Source: Uloborus plumipes
Lineage: Eukaryota; Arthropoda; Arachnida; Araneae; Uloboridae
Assembly (NCBI GenBank): GCA_038373865.1
Contig: JAXGGA010001643.1
Location: 62,001 to 126,000 of the forward strand
Length of the DNA: 64,000 bases
Direction: 5' to 3'
The notes beneath the pieces are model-generated. The model was not told the DNA's origin, did no database searches, and worked only from the letters and a program-made list of their open reading frames with translations. This document shows, one piece after another, positions 12,430 through 22,565 of this stretch (within the stretch, counting starts at the first letter, position 1; each line of letters starts with the position of its first letter). A program made the position numbers and the translations under genes.

Positions 12430-12951
12430 GTGTGTGTCCCCACTTTCTCCTCACGGTCCAGTTATTGGTGGTTTAAATGTCAATCACCTCACAGATGTAC
12501 ACTCCCCTCAGAAAGAGAAAGGAAGTGGTGTAAGACGAATTCTGATATTCTTTTCCACTGCAGCGTCCCCTTAAAGCCTTTTTATGAAGACCGGGTGTCA
12601 GAGACTGCCATGCAAGCCGAATACGTTCTTTGGTGCCAAAAATTGGCGTCTGTAGATAAATCTCTTTTGCCAACAGAAATTCTATGTGTTTTAGACCATC
12701 ATTGCAACAATAATTTTCACCCAACTGTGAGATATTTGTTGACTGTTTTGGCTTCTCTGCCTGTGTCAACTTGTGAAGCCAAAAGGTCCTTTTCTACTCT
12801 AAAGAGAGTAAAAACATACTTAAGAAATAGAATGACCAATGACAGATTGAATGGCTTGACATTAATGTCAGTTCATTATCCTGTGCCTTTTTCAGCCGAA
12901 AAGGTATTAAATAAATTAGCTCTAAGGAAAAATCGGCGCTTTTTACTTTGA
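12430..12951 (+). pseudogene. hAT transposase, C-terminal dimerisation region only
   Basis: The 173-codon frame resembles hAT transposases from about residue 60 onward. It has a Trp-containing helix, a leucine-rich stretch ending TVLASLPVSTCEAKR, then SFSTLKRVKTYLRNRM and NDRLNGLTLM. This is the conserved hATC dimerisation block used for transposase self-association. A full transposase is usually 500-700 residues with a BED or THAP zinc finger and a DDE core, all missing here. The frame has no ATG in a good position and its first 55 residues look unrelated, so I read it as a 5'-truncated remnant. It has no paired terminal repeats. An alternative is a domesticated hATC-only gene, but nothing shows that. 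Confidence 0.75.
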
Positions 12952-13173
12952 ATTGGCAATTTAGCATTTCATTTTTACCAATGTATATTAATAAAAGTCA
13001 GATTTCAACTGATTAGTGATAAAATACCTTTATGGTGTTCTAAATTTAAGCATTTTAAACTTTTATTTCTGTTTACATATTCAAGTGGAACAGCTTTAAA
13101 TGTTTGTGTCAGATTGGTTTTCCCTTCTACATGTAATTTTGAAACATTTTACTTTGTTATCTATATTAGTGGA

Positions 13174-13560
13174 GGAGCAACTGGTTAAATTTTAATTTCC
13201 GTGCCCTTTTTGTGATACAATTATGACAGTTGGTTTTTCTGAAAGGTATTGTCACCAGGAATACGAATTCGGATGTTGCCACCCCCAAAAATAGTGCAGG
13301 GGGGCGTGAGGGGGGGCCAAAGTTGCGTCACTAAAATAATTATATCTTCATTATTTCTTGGTTTATAACCAGTTTTAAAAGCTTAAAATGCTTAAATCCA
13401 CTAAATAATAGCATTATAAAACATAAAAATCTGAATTCAAATTGCTGACACGTGTTTCGGAGCTATTAAGAGCTCCTTTCTCAATGTATAAGATGAGAGC
13501 TTATGAATGAAAATTCATCCAGCTAAAGATGTTTTTTTTCATTGAATAGAGGTGCCTTGT
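13174..13560 (+). repeat. Arm 1 of a long inverted repeat
   Basis: It matches 18531-18904 in inverted orientation over nearly its whole length. Shared landmarks are GAGCAACTGG, CCGTGCCCTTTTTGTGATAC, a GC-rich block around 13270-13320, CACGTGTTTCGGAGCTATTA and TGAATAGAGGTGCCTTGTTA. The two arms bracket the PIN/CXC gene remnant and one HINE. They may be the ends of one large element or two opposed copies of a dispersed repeat. Confidence 0.7.
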
Positions 13561-13631
13561 TATCAATCCTGTCATATAGTCAGTCGGGGTCGCCCCCCCC
13601 CCCCCACGGAATCATATTAGGCACGTCTAGT

Positions 13632-16077
13632 TTCACAACCAAAAAATCTCGGACTATTCTAAACTAGATGGGGCTTATTTGAACCCTCTTTCCTTATCAG
13701 ATCATGATCAGACCCATGATAAACATCATTATGCTCGCATGATTCCACTTTATTTGGCAGAAATGCAAACTCTCTCAGAAACTAATCAAGAGTTGTATCA
13801 CGAGTTTTCAAGAGGCAATTGGGTTGTGAACAGAAATGTGGTACCTTTCTGTGCTATAGGAGCAGACCATGCTCTAGAACATGTCAACCGTACAATGAAA
13901 GTGAGTGGAGGCTTAATTGGTATAACACGAATAGCATCGGCCAGAACGAGATTTTTCTTAATTGCACCTGCTATGGCTGTTCTTGCTGAAGAATGTAAAT
14001 CAGCGGTAGGCATTGTCTCCAAACAACGCGGTAGACACCACGAAGATACAAAACCCTTTTTAGATAGACATGAGCATAATGTGAAAGTTCTTGTTGAGGT
14101 ACTACACAGTCAAGGTAATGTATTTAAAGAAACATCAGCTGATCTCACTAATTTTATGACAAAGGCTGTCATGAATGATAGCATTAAGAAAGATATTTGC
14201 CATAGAAATGTCATTGGTCAGTCCGCTTATGAACAGTTTGTGAAAACTCGAATACAAACTAATGAAACAAATATATGGCATAAAATGACAATGTTGAAGT
14301 TGAATACGTTTAAAAGTAATGGAAAAACAACAAACGTAAAAATTCAAACAAAGGTACTGCAGCTAAAAGAAGACCGTGCATTGTTTGTGAGATTGCTATT
14401 AGTTGCGAAATCTAGACCAACTGCAGATCTTAGGGATGCTATATCCAATTATGAGCTTTCGATAGTGCCACGTGCACTTTTCACTCCTGAAGGCGACTTG
14501 CTCTTACCAACTAGCAAGAGTGGTCTTCTTGCTATTCTTGAATCTCTAATTCACAATCAAGAGCCCGAAGACCCCGTAACGCCCAACCATATGCGAGTAG
14601 CAATTATCGACGGAATGGCATTTCTTCAAAGCCTTAATAAGCCACATCATGTGCATAGCTGTGAAGATTTGGCAAATCACTTTCTTAAAAAATTACAAGA
14701 ATATTATAACTCCTACGATGAAGTGCAAGTTGTCTTTGATAGGTATGATATTCCTTTCTCATTAAAAAGTACAACCCGGCAAAAACGTTGTGCATTAAGT
14801 GAGACTATCACTTATCCCCATATCACAGACCATACAATTATAAAGAACATTACGATGAAAAGTTTGCTATCAAGTGTGCAAAATAAAGAAAAGTTAACCG
14901 CCTATTTAGCGAATAAATTTCTTTGTCGGTTTTCAGAGATGAAATTACCTATTATTGTGGCCTGGCGAGATGAAGCGGCAGCAACTCATATCTCAGTACA
15001 GCACCTACGCAGCACACACGAGGAAGCTGACACAAAATTAATATTACACGCTGCTGATGCAACTTTACGAGGTGCCTCTACTATTCATATTTACTCTCCA
15101 GATACAGATGTTGTTGTATTGACTCTTCGGCGATACCCCATGCTATGCTCCAGAACCTCGTGCATAGTAGGGAGCGGTAAAAGAAAAAGACAAATTGCTC
15201 TCAAACCAATATATAATGTACAGAAATAAAACGTACAAGCCATGCAGGATACTGCAGACGTTTCGGGACAGGACGCCTATAATGCAAAAGTTTGACTTGT
15301 GCACGACATCGACAAAGGTGTCGGATGTCTCATAAGCTCACAATGCATGTAAGCCTGTACCGACACGTCTGATTCGCCATGTGCTGTACGTTTTATCTGA
15401 CTCTTTGCAATATGTAACATTAAGCTTTGGAGAGAAAGGTAGCTGCCGTTTCATGCAGTTACTGATACGACATACAGGAGCGTTTGCTGGAAAAGGTAAA
15501 CTCTCCTGTTGGAAAGCCTTGCAGCAGTCTGATAACAATATTTTGCAAGCTTTTGCAAATTTAGGAATTAATTCTACACCATCTGTAGATATTTTTCGCG
15601 CATTAGAACAATTTGTTTGCAAAATGTACCTGCCAAATTGTTCTAAATCAGATGTTGGCTCCGTTCGGTACATGTTATTTCAAAAGAAAATTGCCGAATC
15701 AGAGAAGATGCCACCAACCCAATCAGCTCTTCGCTATGCCATCATGAGAGCCCATTATCAGGCCATGATATGGCAAAATGATGTCATTGCACGTCCCAAC
15801 ATTCCACAGCCAGATGCTGGTTATGGTTGGGAAATGCAAGGCAACAGATTTGTTCCCCTGATGACCAGAATGGAACCTGCTCCACAAGGCGATTCTAGAA
15901 CTTGTAAAATGCTCATGCAAAAAAAGTAAATGTTCTACACTGCTGTGCAAATGCAGACGTAACGGATTTCCATGCACGGACATGTGTGAATGCTTGGATG
16001 TAGATGATGGAAATCACTGTTTTAACTGGTATGAGGAGAGCAGTTCAGATGAATCTAATAATGAAACTGATTTTTAG
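13632..16077 (+). pseudogene. Transposon-associated gene with PIN-like nuclease core and CXC-like Cys-rich tail, broken
   Basis: Three pieces read in order. Piece 1 (to 15229; the frame is open from 13632, and residue numbers here count from the TTG at 13679) has a conserved block GADHALEHVNRTMKVSGG at 61-78, then acidic motifs AIIDGM (D311), VVFDRYD (D354), HEEADTK (E449, D451) and SPDTDVVVL (D475, D477), spaced as in PIN/FEN-like nuclease folds. Piece 2 (15381-15929) carries GAFAGKGKLSCWKA and NIPQPDAGYGWE. Piece 3 (15904-16077, shifted one base at an A run) encodes CSCKKSKC, CKCRRNGFPC and CECLDV, like Tesmin/TSO1 CXC domains. Breaks are a degraded join at 15230-15380 and a frameshift near 15905. 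The stop codon lies in the boundary of the following HINE. Multicopy relatives are my recollection from invertebrate genomes; the function is unknown and the PIN assignment is inference from the acidic pattern. Confidence 0.6.
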
Positions 16078-17975
16078 CCTACTTTCCCGTTAAAAATAAA
16101 AGAGACGAAAAAAGCATTAAAATTGGCTTAATGCATCTAAAAAATGTCGCCAAGTCCAAAAAATATCGCCAAGTCCAAAAAATATCGCCAAGTTCAAAAA
16201 ATATCGCCAAGTAAAAAAAAGTCAAAAAGAAACAAAAAAATGAAATAAATATCGAAAAATTTAAAATTTGAAAGTAGGGTATTGAGATGGGGAATTTGTG
16301 TGTCGGTCGGTCTGTCGGTCGGTCGGTCTGTCGGTCTGTCTGTCCCCCCCTAATAACTTTTGAATGAACATTCCGATTTGGACAAACTTTTTTTTGTTGG
16401 AAAGATCTCGGCGAGTACAGCTCATTCCCATATTTGATTTTTCGATTTGAACAATTTTTGGTTCAACTTTGAGCCGTTCAAACAACCGGTCCCGCGATAC
16501 TAACTTTTGAATGAACAGTCCGATTTGAACAAACTTTTTTTTGTTCGAAAGGTCTTTTCAAGGATACTTCATTCCCGTATCTACATTTTCGATTTGAACA
16601 ATTTTTCGTTCAACATTGAACCGTTCAAGCAACCTTTCCCCACCTAATAACTTTTAAGTGAACCGTCCGAATTGAATAAAGTTTTTTTTGTTCGAAAGAT
16701 CTTATCAAGAATACTTTATTCCCGTTTTTAAATTTCCGATTTGAACAATTTTTCGTTCAACATTGAACCGTTCAAAAAAGCTCTCACCCCTAATAACTTT
16801 TAAGTGAACCGTCCGAATTGAATAAAGTTTTTTTTGTTCGAAAGATCTTATCAAGAATACTTTATTCCCGTTTTTAAATTTCCGATTTGAACAATTTTTC
16901 GTTCAACATTGAACCGTTCAAACAAGCTCTCACACCTAATAACTTTTGAATGAACAGTCCGATTTAAACAAACTTTTTTTTGTTCAAAAGATCTTAGCAA
17001 GGATGCTTCATTACCGTATTTAAATTTTCAGTTTGAACATTTTTTTGTTCAACATTGAACTGTTCAAATAACCTTTCTCCACCTAATAACTTTTAAGTGA
17101 ACCGTCCGAATTGAATAAACTTTTTTTTGTTTGAAAGATCTCGGAGAGGCTCATTCTTATATTTCACTTTTCAATTTGAACCATTTTTCGTTCAATGATG
17201 AACCGTTCAGAAAACATTTTAACGTGAGCGCCTACGGAGAAATTTAAATTGAATGTTGATTCTGAACTTCAAGGCGGATTTCCTTCAAACTAACTTTGAA
17301 TATGTGAAGAAAATGGTTTTGATAAATAATGTATTGTAAAGTACTTTTTTGAATAATCTTCTGTGAGGACTCTGATTCCGACTCCGACTCCGCAAACATG
17401 GCGGAAATGCAGGCTCAGAAAAAATGACTGACTGGGCAGACGATTTTTTGTTTATTTATTTATTTGTTTTGTTTAATTTATTATTATTTTTTTTTTATCA
17501 GACGATTTTTTTTGTTAACAAAAATTTTTCATTCACGAGAGCATTTTATTCCTTATTTATATTTAACAACTGGCAACGGATTAAAAATGAAATTCAAGAC
17601 ATTTTATTAACGAACGAGTTTTTTTTCTTTCTTTGATAAAATGTGTTTTGAAGTTCTTTGTACTTTTATTTTATTTATTTATTTTTTTTTTTCTTTTGAA
17701 AACGATTGTGGAATTTTTCTACGGAAGAACTATAGCAGTTACATTATTTTAAAGGTGCGACAAAACTTTATTGACTCGTTTATTTACTTTTTACGTGTCT
17801 ATTTTATCTGATGAGAGGGGTATATTTTGCTTTCAGAAATCAGCTTTAAGTGCAAAAAGATATGTTTGACATAATTTTTAGTTTTAGATAATCAAGAGAA
17901 TATTGATCAGATGCTACAATGCCTATGTCGATGTACGGGAAAGTAGGCTCGTTTAGTTCTTGACAGAACTTCTTG
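16076..17975 (+). mobile_element. Helentron-like (HINE) element
   Basis: Same architecture as 8966-11056: AGCCTACTTTCCCGT start, TATCGCCAAGT array (16145-16215), mixed GTCG/GTCT array (16303-16345), six units of the 143-149 bp repeat (about 16350-17200), subterminal ACGGGAAAGTAGGCT and the end hairpin before TTCTTG. It abuts the end of the Cys-rich gene remnant. Confidence 0.75.
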
Positions 17976-18530
17976 TTAATTCGTATTATGCATTATTATT
18001 ATTTGACTTATTGTTTTAAAATTCTTCCTAGCAATGTCTTTTTGAAACAATCAAGAATATGAAAAATAAATTCATGGGTTGATTTAAATTTATCTGTTAC
18101 ATTTTCTTTCAAATGAATGCGTATGTGCTGTTATTTGTAATTATAGTTCTACTTTCATGTTTTTGTTTAACTATTTTATTTGCACATAAATGCAACTGAA
18201 TATTTATAGCAGTGCTTTAAGCTACAAAAAATTGTGGTGGGCGAAAAATGACGAAAGAAATTGCTATTTAAGAGGAACAAGTTATCATATTTGCGGGGAC
18301 AATTGAACCCCTCTCCCTGATCAAAAAAATAAATAAATAAAAGTATTAATTATTCAAACCCCCCTCCCCCTCAAGGGGGGGGCGATTACAGTTCCGGGCA
18401 AAAGTGCAAATTCAATGTATACTATGTGTTGAAGGAAAAATCCGAACACAAATGTGCATTTGCATTTTGCTTCTAAAGGGGGGGGGCACCCCCTCCCCCC
18501 CCCTTGGTTGTCCAAATGATGGTTTTGGTA
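17976..18530. other. AT-rich stretch with C/G runs, nothing recognised
   Basis: It contains C and G runs around 18359-18382 and 18478-18505 of the kind seen at the ends of hAT-type elements here, but no pair of terminal repeats could be delimited. Confidence 0.5.
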
Positions 18531-18904
18531 ACAAGGCACCTCTATTCAATGAAAAAAACACCTTCAGCCGGATGAATTTTCATTCATAAGCTCTCATCTT
18601 ATACACTGAAAAAGGAGCTCTTAATAGCTCCGAAACACGTGTCAGCAATTTGAATTCAGCTTTTTATGCATTATATTGTTATTATTAAGTGGATTTAAGC
18701 ATTTTACGCTTTGAAAACTTATTGTTTGCCATGAAATAATGAACATATAATTATTTTAGTAAAGAAACTTTGGCCCCCCTCACGCCCCCCTGCACTATTT
18801 TTGGGGGTGGCAACATCCGAATTCGTATTCCTGGTGCCAATACCTTTCAGAAAAACCAAATGTCATAATTGTATCACAAAAAGGGCACGGAAAACCAGTT
18901 GCTC
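18531..18904 (-). repeat. Arm 2 of the long inverted repeat
   Basis: Inverted counterpart of 13174-13560. It ends at CCAGTTGCTC, immediately before the Helitron-like element. Confidence 0.7.
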
Positions 18905-19625
18905 CCAGACTATATACATAAATGACTACTTTTTGTATGTATTTCCGGGGTAATCTTCCAAACTACTGAACCGATTTTAACCATTTTTTCACCGTAGATA
19001 GCTACAATAACAGGGAGCAGGATAAGCTATAATTTATTTCTAAAAAGCTTAGGTTAAAAAAGTTATTACGGAAAATAGTAAATTTCATGTAATTTCCCCA
19101 TTAAATGATTACATTTTCAACCCATTGTTGCGAAATTTGGTTGCCTCGCAACAACAATATTAATAGTAATCATGATGAACATTTTGAACTGAGGCTTCTC
19201 CGGAGTAAGTATGAAATTTATTGCTTTCTTAGGATTTTTATATTCATCTGTGCCAATAATCGCTAATGGGGATAAATAAAAAGAGAATTAATTTTGGCAA
19301 CAGTTAGAAAATAAAGTGTTTATAGTCAATTTTTTTTCTAAATTATGTACAGATATTTTCACCAACTGAGTTTTCACCATTGAAGTCACAGGGATAGAAA
19401 CTAGTAATGGGACTTATTTAACATGCAATATTTTGAAATGGTTGACTCCATGACGATTGATACTGTAAATAAATATTTATTTTAATACATCAAGCTTATA
19501 ACATTTCCTATTTACCTAAACATTATTTGCAGCTTGCATTCGTATTTAGGGTGTGTAATACAGGTTTCTTTAGTTTATCCAGACAGAAAAAATAGCCGTT
19601 GTTTACAGAAGTAGCCATTTATGTA

Positions 19626-21044
19626 CACTGCTCGACATTGAAAATGCAACACCAAGAAGGAGTGGTCAGAAATTGATGAAATTTGGTAAGAAGACAGAGA
19701 CAGCATGGAACAATAAGTGATATTTATTTCAAAATAAATAAGCAAAATTTAGAGCGAGGACGGCGTCGGCTCAGTAAGAAGTAGGACCACCGCGGACAGC
19801 GATGCACGAAGAAACACGTCTAGGCATGGAGTCAATAAGCCTGCGGATGGTGTCCTGAGGGATGGCACTCCATTCCCTTTCAACCATTTGCCACAGTTCG
19901 TCCTCTGAACGAGGCAGTGACAGGTTCTGCAAACGGCGTTCAATCACGTCCCACACATGTTCGATTGGTGACAAGTCAGGAGAGTATGGTGGCCAGGAAA
20001 GCATCTGTACACCTCGTAGAGCATGTTGGCTGATTCGAGCACTGTGAGGCCGGGCGTTATCCTGTTGAAAAATTGCATTTGGCAGACCCTGAAGGTAGGG
20101 GATTGCCACCGGCCGCAGTACATTATCTACATATCGTTGGGCCGTCATAGTGCCCGAATACGAACTAGAGGTGATACGGAATTGTATGCAATAGCGCCCC
20201 AAACCATTATGCCACGTTGTCGCGCTGTGGGGCGTTCCACAGTTTTTGCCGGATTTGATCTTTCTCCACGTCGACGCTACACACGTATGCGATGACTATC
20301 GCTGGACAAATAGAAGCAGGATTCATCTGAGAACACTACGGTTTGCCATTCTGCCATCCACTTCGCTCTGGTCCGGCACCATTACAAACGTTGGAGTCTG
20401 TGCTGTGAGGTCAATGGCAGTCTTCTTAGCGGGCGCCGTGATTGCAGGCCACGTGCAACCAGTCGACGGGAAATGGTTCTGGTCGACACAGGAACATCCA
20501 GGGTACCTTGCACGTGCTGCAGAATCGACGTACAAGTGACTTGCGGGTCCGCCACAGCTTGTCGGTGAATCCATCGATCCAAGCGGTCTGACGTCACTCT
20601 GGCTGCACCTGCACCCTTCAATGTGGCTACATTTCCTCTTTCCAACCATCTCCGACACAGCCGATGCACAGTGCTTACATACATGTGGGTATCAGCTGTA
20701 ATTTGACGTATGGACCAACCTCCCCTTCTCAGTCCGGTCACCATACCCCTTGTAAAGTCGTCTATATGCTGGAAGTGTCTTCGTTGAGGACGGCGTGGCA
20801 TTTCCTCCTATCACACGTATCCTTCGAGACAAAAACCAAATTTCTCCGATAATTAGTCTGGCAGAAAAACCAACATGAACATAGCCCACTTTTCAACTTC
20901 ATTCTCTTATATCTTACTTCACGTGCGTCGGAGAGCTGCGCATTTCATATCATTTGCATAACTCAGTGACGTTCGTCTACGGTAAAATTTGCATGAATTT
21001 CTGACCACTCCTTCTTGGTGTTGCATTTTCAATGTCGAGCAGTG
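19626..21044 (-). mobile_element. Tc1/mariner-type transposon with 50 bp perfect inverted ends
   Basis: The ends are inverted copies of CACTGCTCGACATTGAAAAT continuing to about 50 identical bases, bounded by TA at 19624-19625 and 21045-21046. The 1419 bp element carries its transposase on the minus strand, inside the Helitron-like repeat. Perfect ends combined with a decayed gene suggest mobilisation by another copy. Confidence 0.9.
19771..20801 (-). pseudogene. Tc1-like transposase, inactivated
   Basis: It starts at ATG 20801 (MPRRPQRRHFQHIDD). Residues 1-110 hold the paired-like helix-turn-helix DNA-binding region (SIRQITADTHMYVSTVHRLC, then a second HTH with TSILQHVQG). The catalytic DDE/D parts are visible: first Asp in VFSDES, second Asp in QQDNARPHSA, third acidic residue in SPDLSPIEHVWD. 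The reading frame is broken by a TAA just after LTSQHRLQRL (about 20380), a TAG in place of Trp after SDSHRIRV (about 20285), and a one-base loss before GTMTAQRYVDN (about 20150). Length fits a complete Tc1 transposase of about 340 residues. It cannot make an active enzyme as read. Confidence 0.88.
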
Positions 21045-21912
21045 TATATAGATGTGCACTTTAATGCTGAAAAAATTATGAATGAGTTTCACTGAAACAC
21101 ATTACCCGGCAGAAACCCGGGCAGGGCCGGGTACCCAGCTAGTATGTTATAAATATCGTTTCCAAACAAAAATTTGTTGATAAATTATTTCTTCAATAGG
21201 TATTTTTCCTTTTAAAAATGAAATTTAATCAAACCCCTTTTTTTGGGGTAAATCAGTGTAAATTTCAATGCAGACTCAAGGCGCGACCACTTGGCGATAT
21301 GTCGCCAAGTGTTTGACGCCAACTTGGCGACAAATTTGGTGAAAAAATTATTTTTTGAATTTGGGTTCAACTTAGCGCTATTGGCGATATTTTGCGAAAA
21401 ATTCACTGAATTATATTAAAATCAGCAATATTTAGAAGATTAACCATTGTAAAATATTTTTTGCATTGTTTCGTGGCAGATTAGGGGAGTAAATATTTTA
21501 ATTGTTACCTTGCTCACTCCAAGCACTTTTTTTTAAACTTTTAAGGCAACTACAAAGAAATTTACACGTAAAAGGAAGTAGTGTGGTGTCCATACCAGAT
21601 TTTTATTTATAAAAAGCATCTAAAGTATTAATTTTAACTAATATTAATCCTTGAACCGTTTTTTGCTAAATCACGCTAGGTTAGCACTATTGTAAAACAT
21701 CAGTGAGTGTTCTGCCCACATGCTGTATGACTTGACTCGAAAAGTTAGTCTTTAAGTAGCAAAGGAAGTTGGACACACAGCTTCTAATTATTATTATTGT
21801 TTTTCCTTATTAAATACCAATTTTATTCTCTCGGCAAAACTTAGGAAAACATTTAATTTTAATGCAAAATATTGTTTTGATAGCTTTAATTCGTTTAAGC
21901 GATATATATACG

Positions 21913-21916
<4 letters not shown>

Positions 21917-21996
<80 letters not shown>
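21917..21996. repeat. (TA)n microsatellite
   Basis: About 80 bases of uninterrupted alternating T and A. The Tyr-Ile ORF across it is an artefact. Confidence 0.95.
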
Positions 21997-21999
<3 letters not shown>

Positions 22000-22020
22000 A
22001 TCCAGGAGCGCCTCGATAGG

Positions 22021-22035
22021 AGGTCACTGTGACCT
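22021..22035. promoter_or_regulatory. Nuclear-receptor IR3-type palindrome
   Basis: AGGTCACTGTGACCT is a perfect AGGTCA-n3-TGACCT inverted repeat, the consensus for a steroid-type nuclear receptor dimer. Similar repeat contexts carry AGGTCACTGGGACCT at 43020-43034 and AGGTCACAGTGACCT at 55422-55436. Function is not shown. Confidence 0.35.
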
Positions 22036-22565
22036 CCCAATAATTTCTGTATTCGGCACATTTTGCTGATGATACGGCAATTTGAATACAATATTGCAAC
22101 ATTGAGATTGTTTATTTCTTTTAACTTTTAGAATTGTTTTTTGAAAGGTGCCTAATGTTTTTTCTCACTAAATGTTATGGTGTGCAATGTGCATGCTTGT
22201 ATTTTATCATTCGGTAAAATTGGGACTTTATTCGGCAAATTGATAATTTGCCCCCTCCCAAAAATTTTAGTTCGGGGCGCCCCTGTTCCCAATTCCTCTT
22301 AACGTTGTCAAATATTGAACAATTTTTTTGCTTTTAGAACTTCAATTTCGAAAGCATTTCCAAGAAAAATCCTCGTACTCCATTCCGCGAGATCGTCTAA
22401 ATTTACGTTTTTGGAACTTCAGTTATCGAGGTCATATTCCTTTCTTTAGACCAACCGAATATGGCGTACAATCGCTTTCTAAAAACTTCGATTTGGTTTT
22501 TTTTTCTTTTTCAAAATTGAGTCCTTCCTCCTCCTTCCTGTGTCAAAAGTTCCAGCTTTATGATG

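Larger units (their letters stand above)
18909..21142 (+). mobile_element. Non-autonomous Helitron-like element, split by a Tc1-type insertion
   Basis: The left end CTATATACATAAATGACTAC with GAACCGATTTTAACC nearby is typical of arthropod Helitron 5' regions. The right end has a GC-rich hairpin (CCCGG...CCGGG) followed by GTACCCAGCTAG and then T, matching the Helitron 3' rule of hairpin plus CTRR before T. Without the Tc1 insert the body is about 0.8 kb and non-coding. The exact first base is uncertain. Confidence 0.6.
21143..22557. other. AT-rich stretch with TTGGCGATAT cluster
   Basis: 21285-21400 holds several CTTGGCGAT/CGCCAAGT motifs like the arrays inside the HINEs, outside any HINE. 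A dinucleotide repeat and a hormone-response-like palindrome follow and are listed separately. No gene. Confidence 0.5.

Noticed and set aside
21794..22102. 102-residue ORF with poly(Tyr-Ile)
   Set aside because: Translation of the (TA)n microsatellite.
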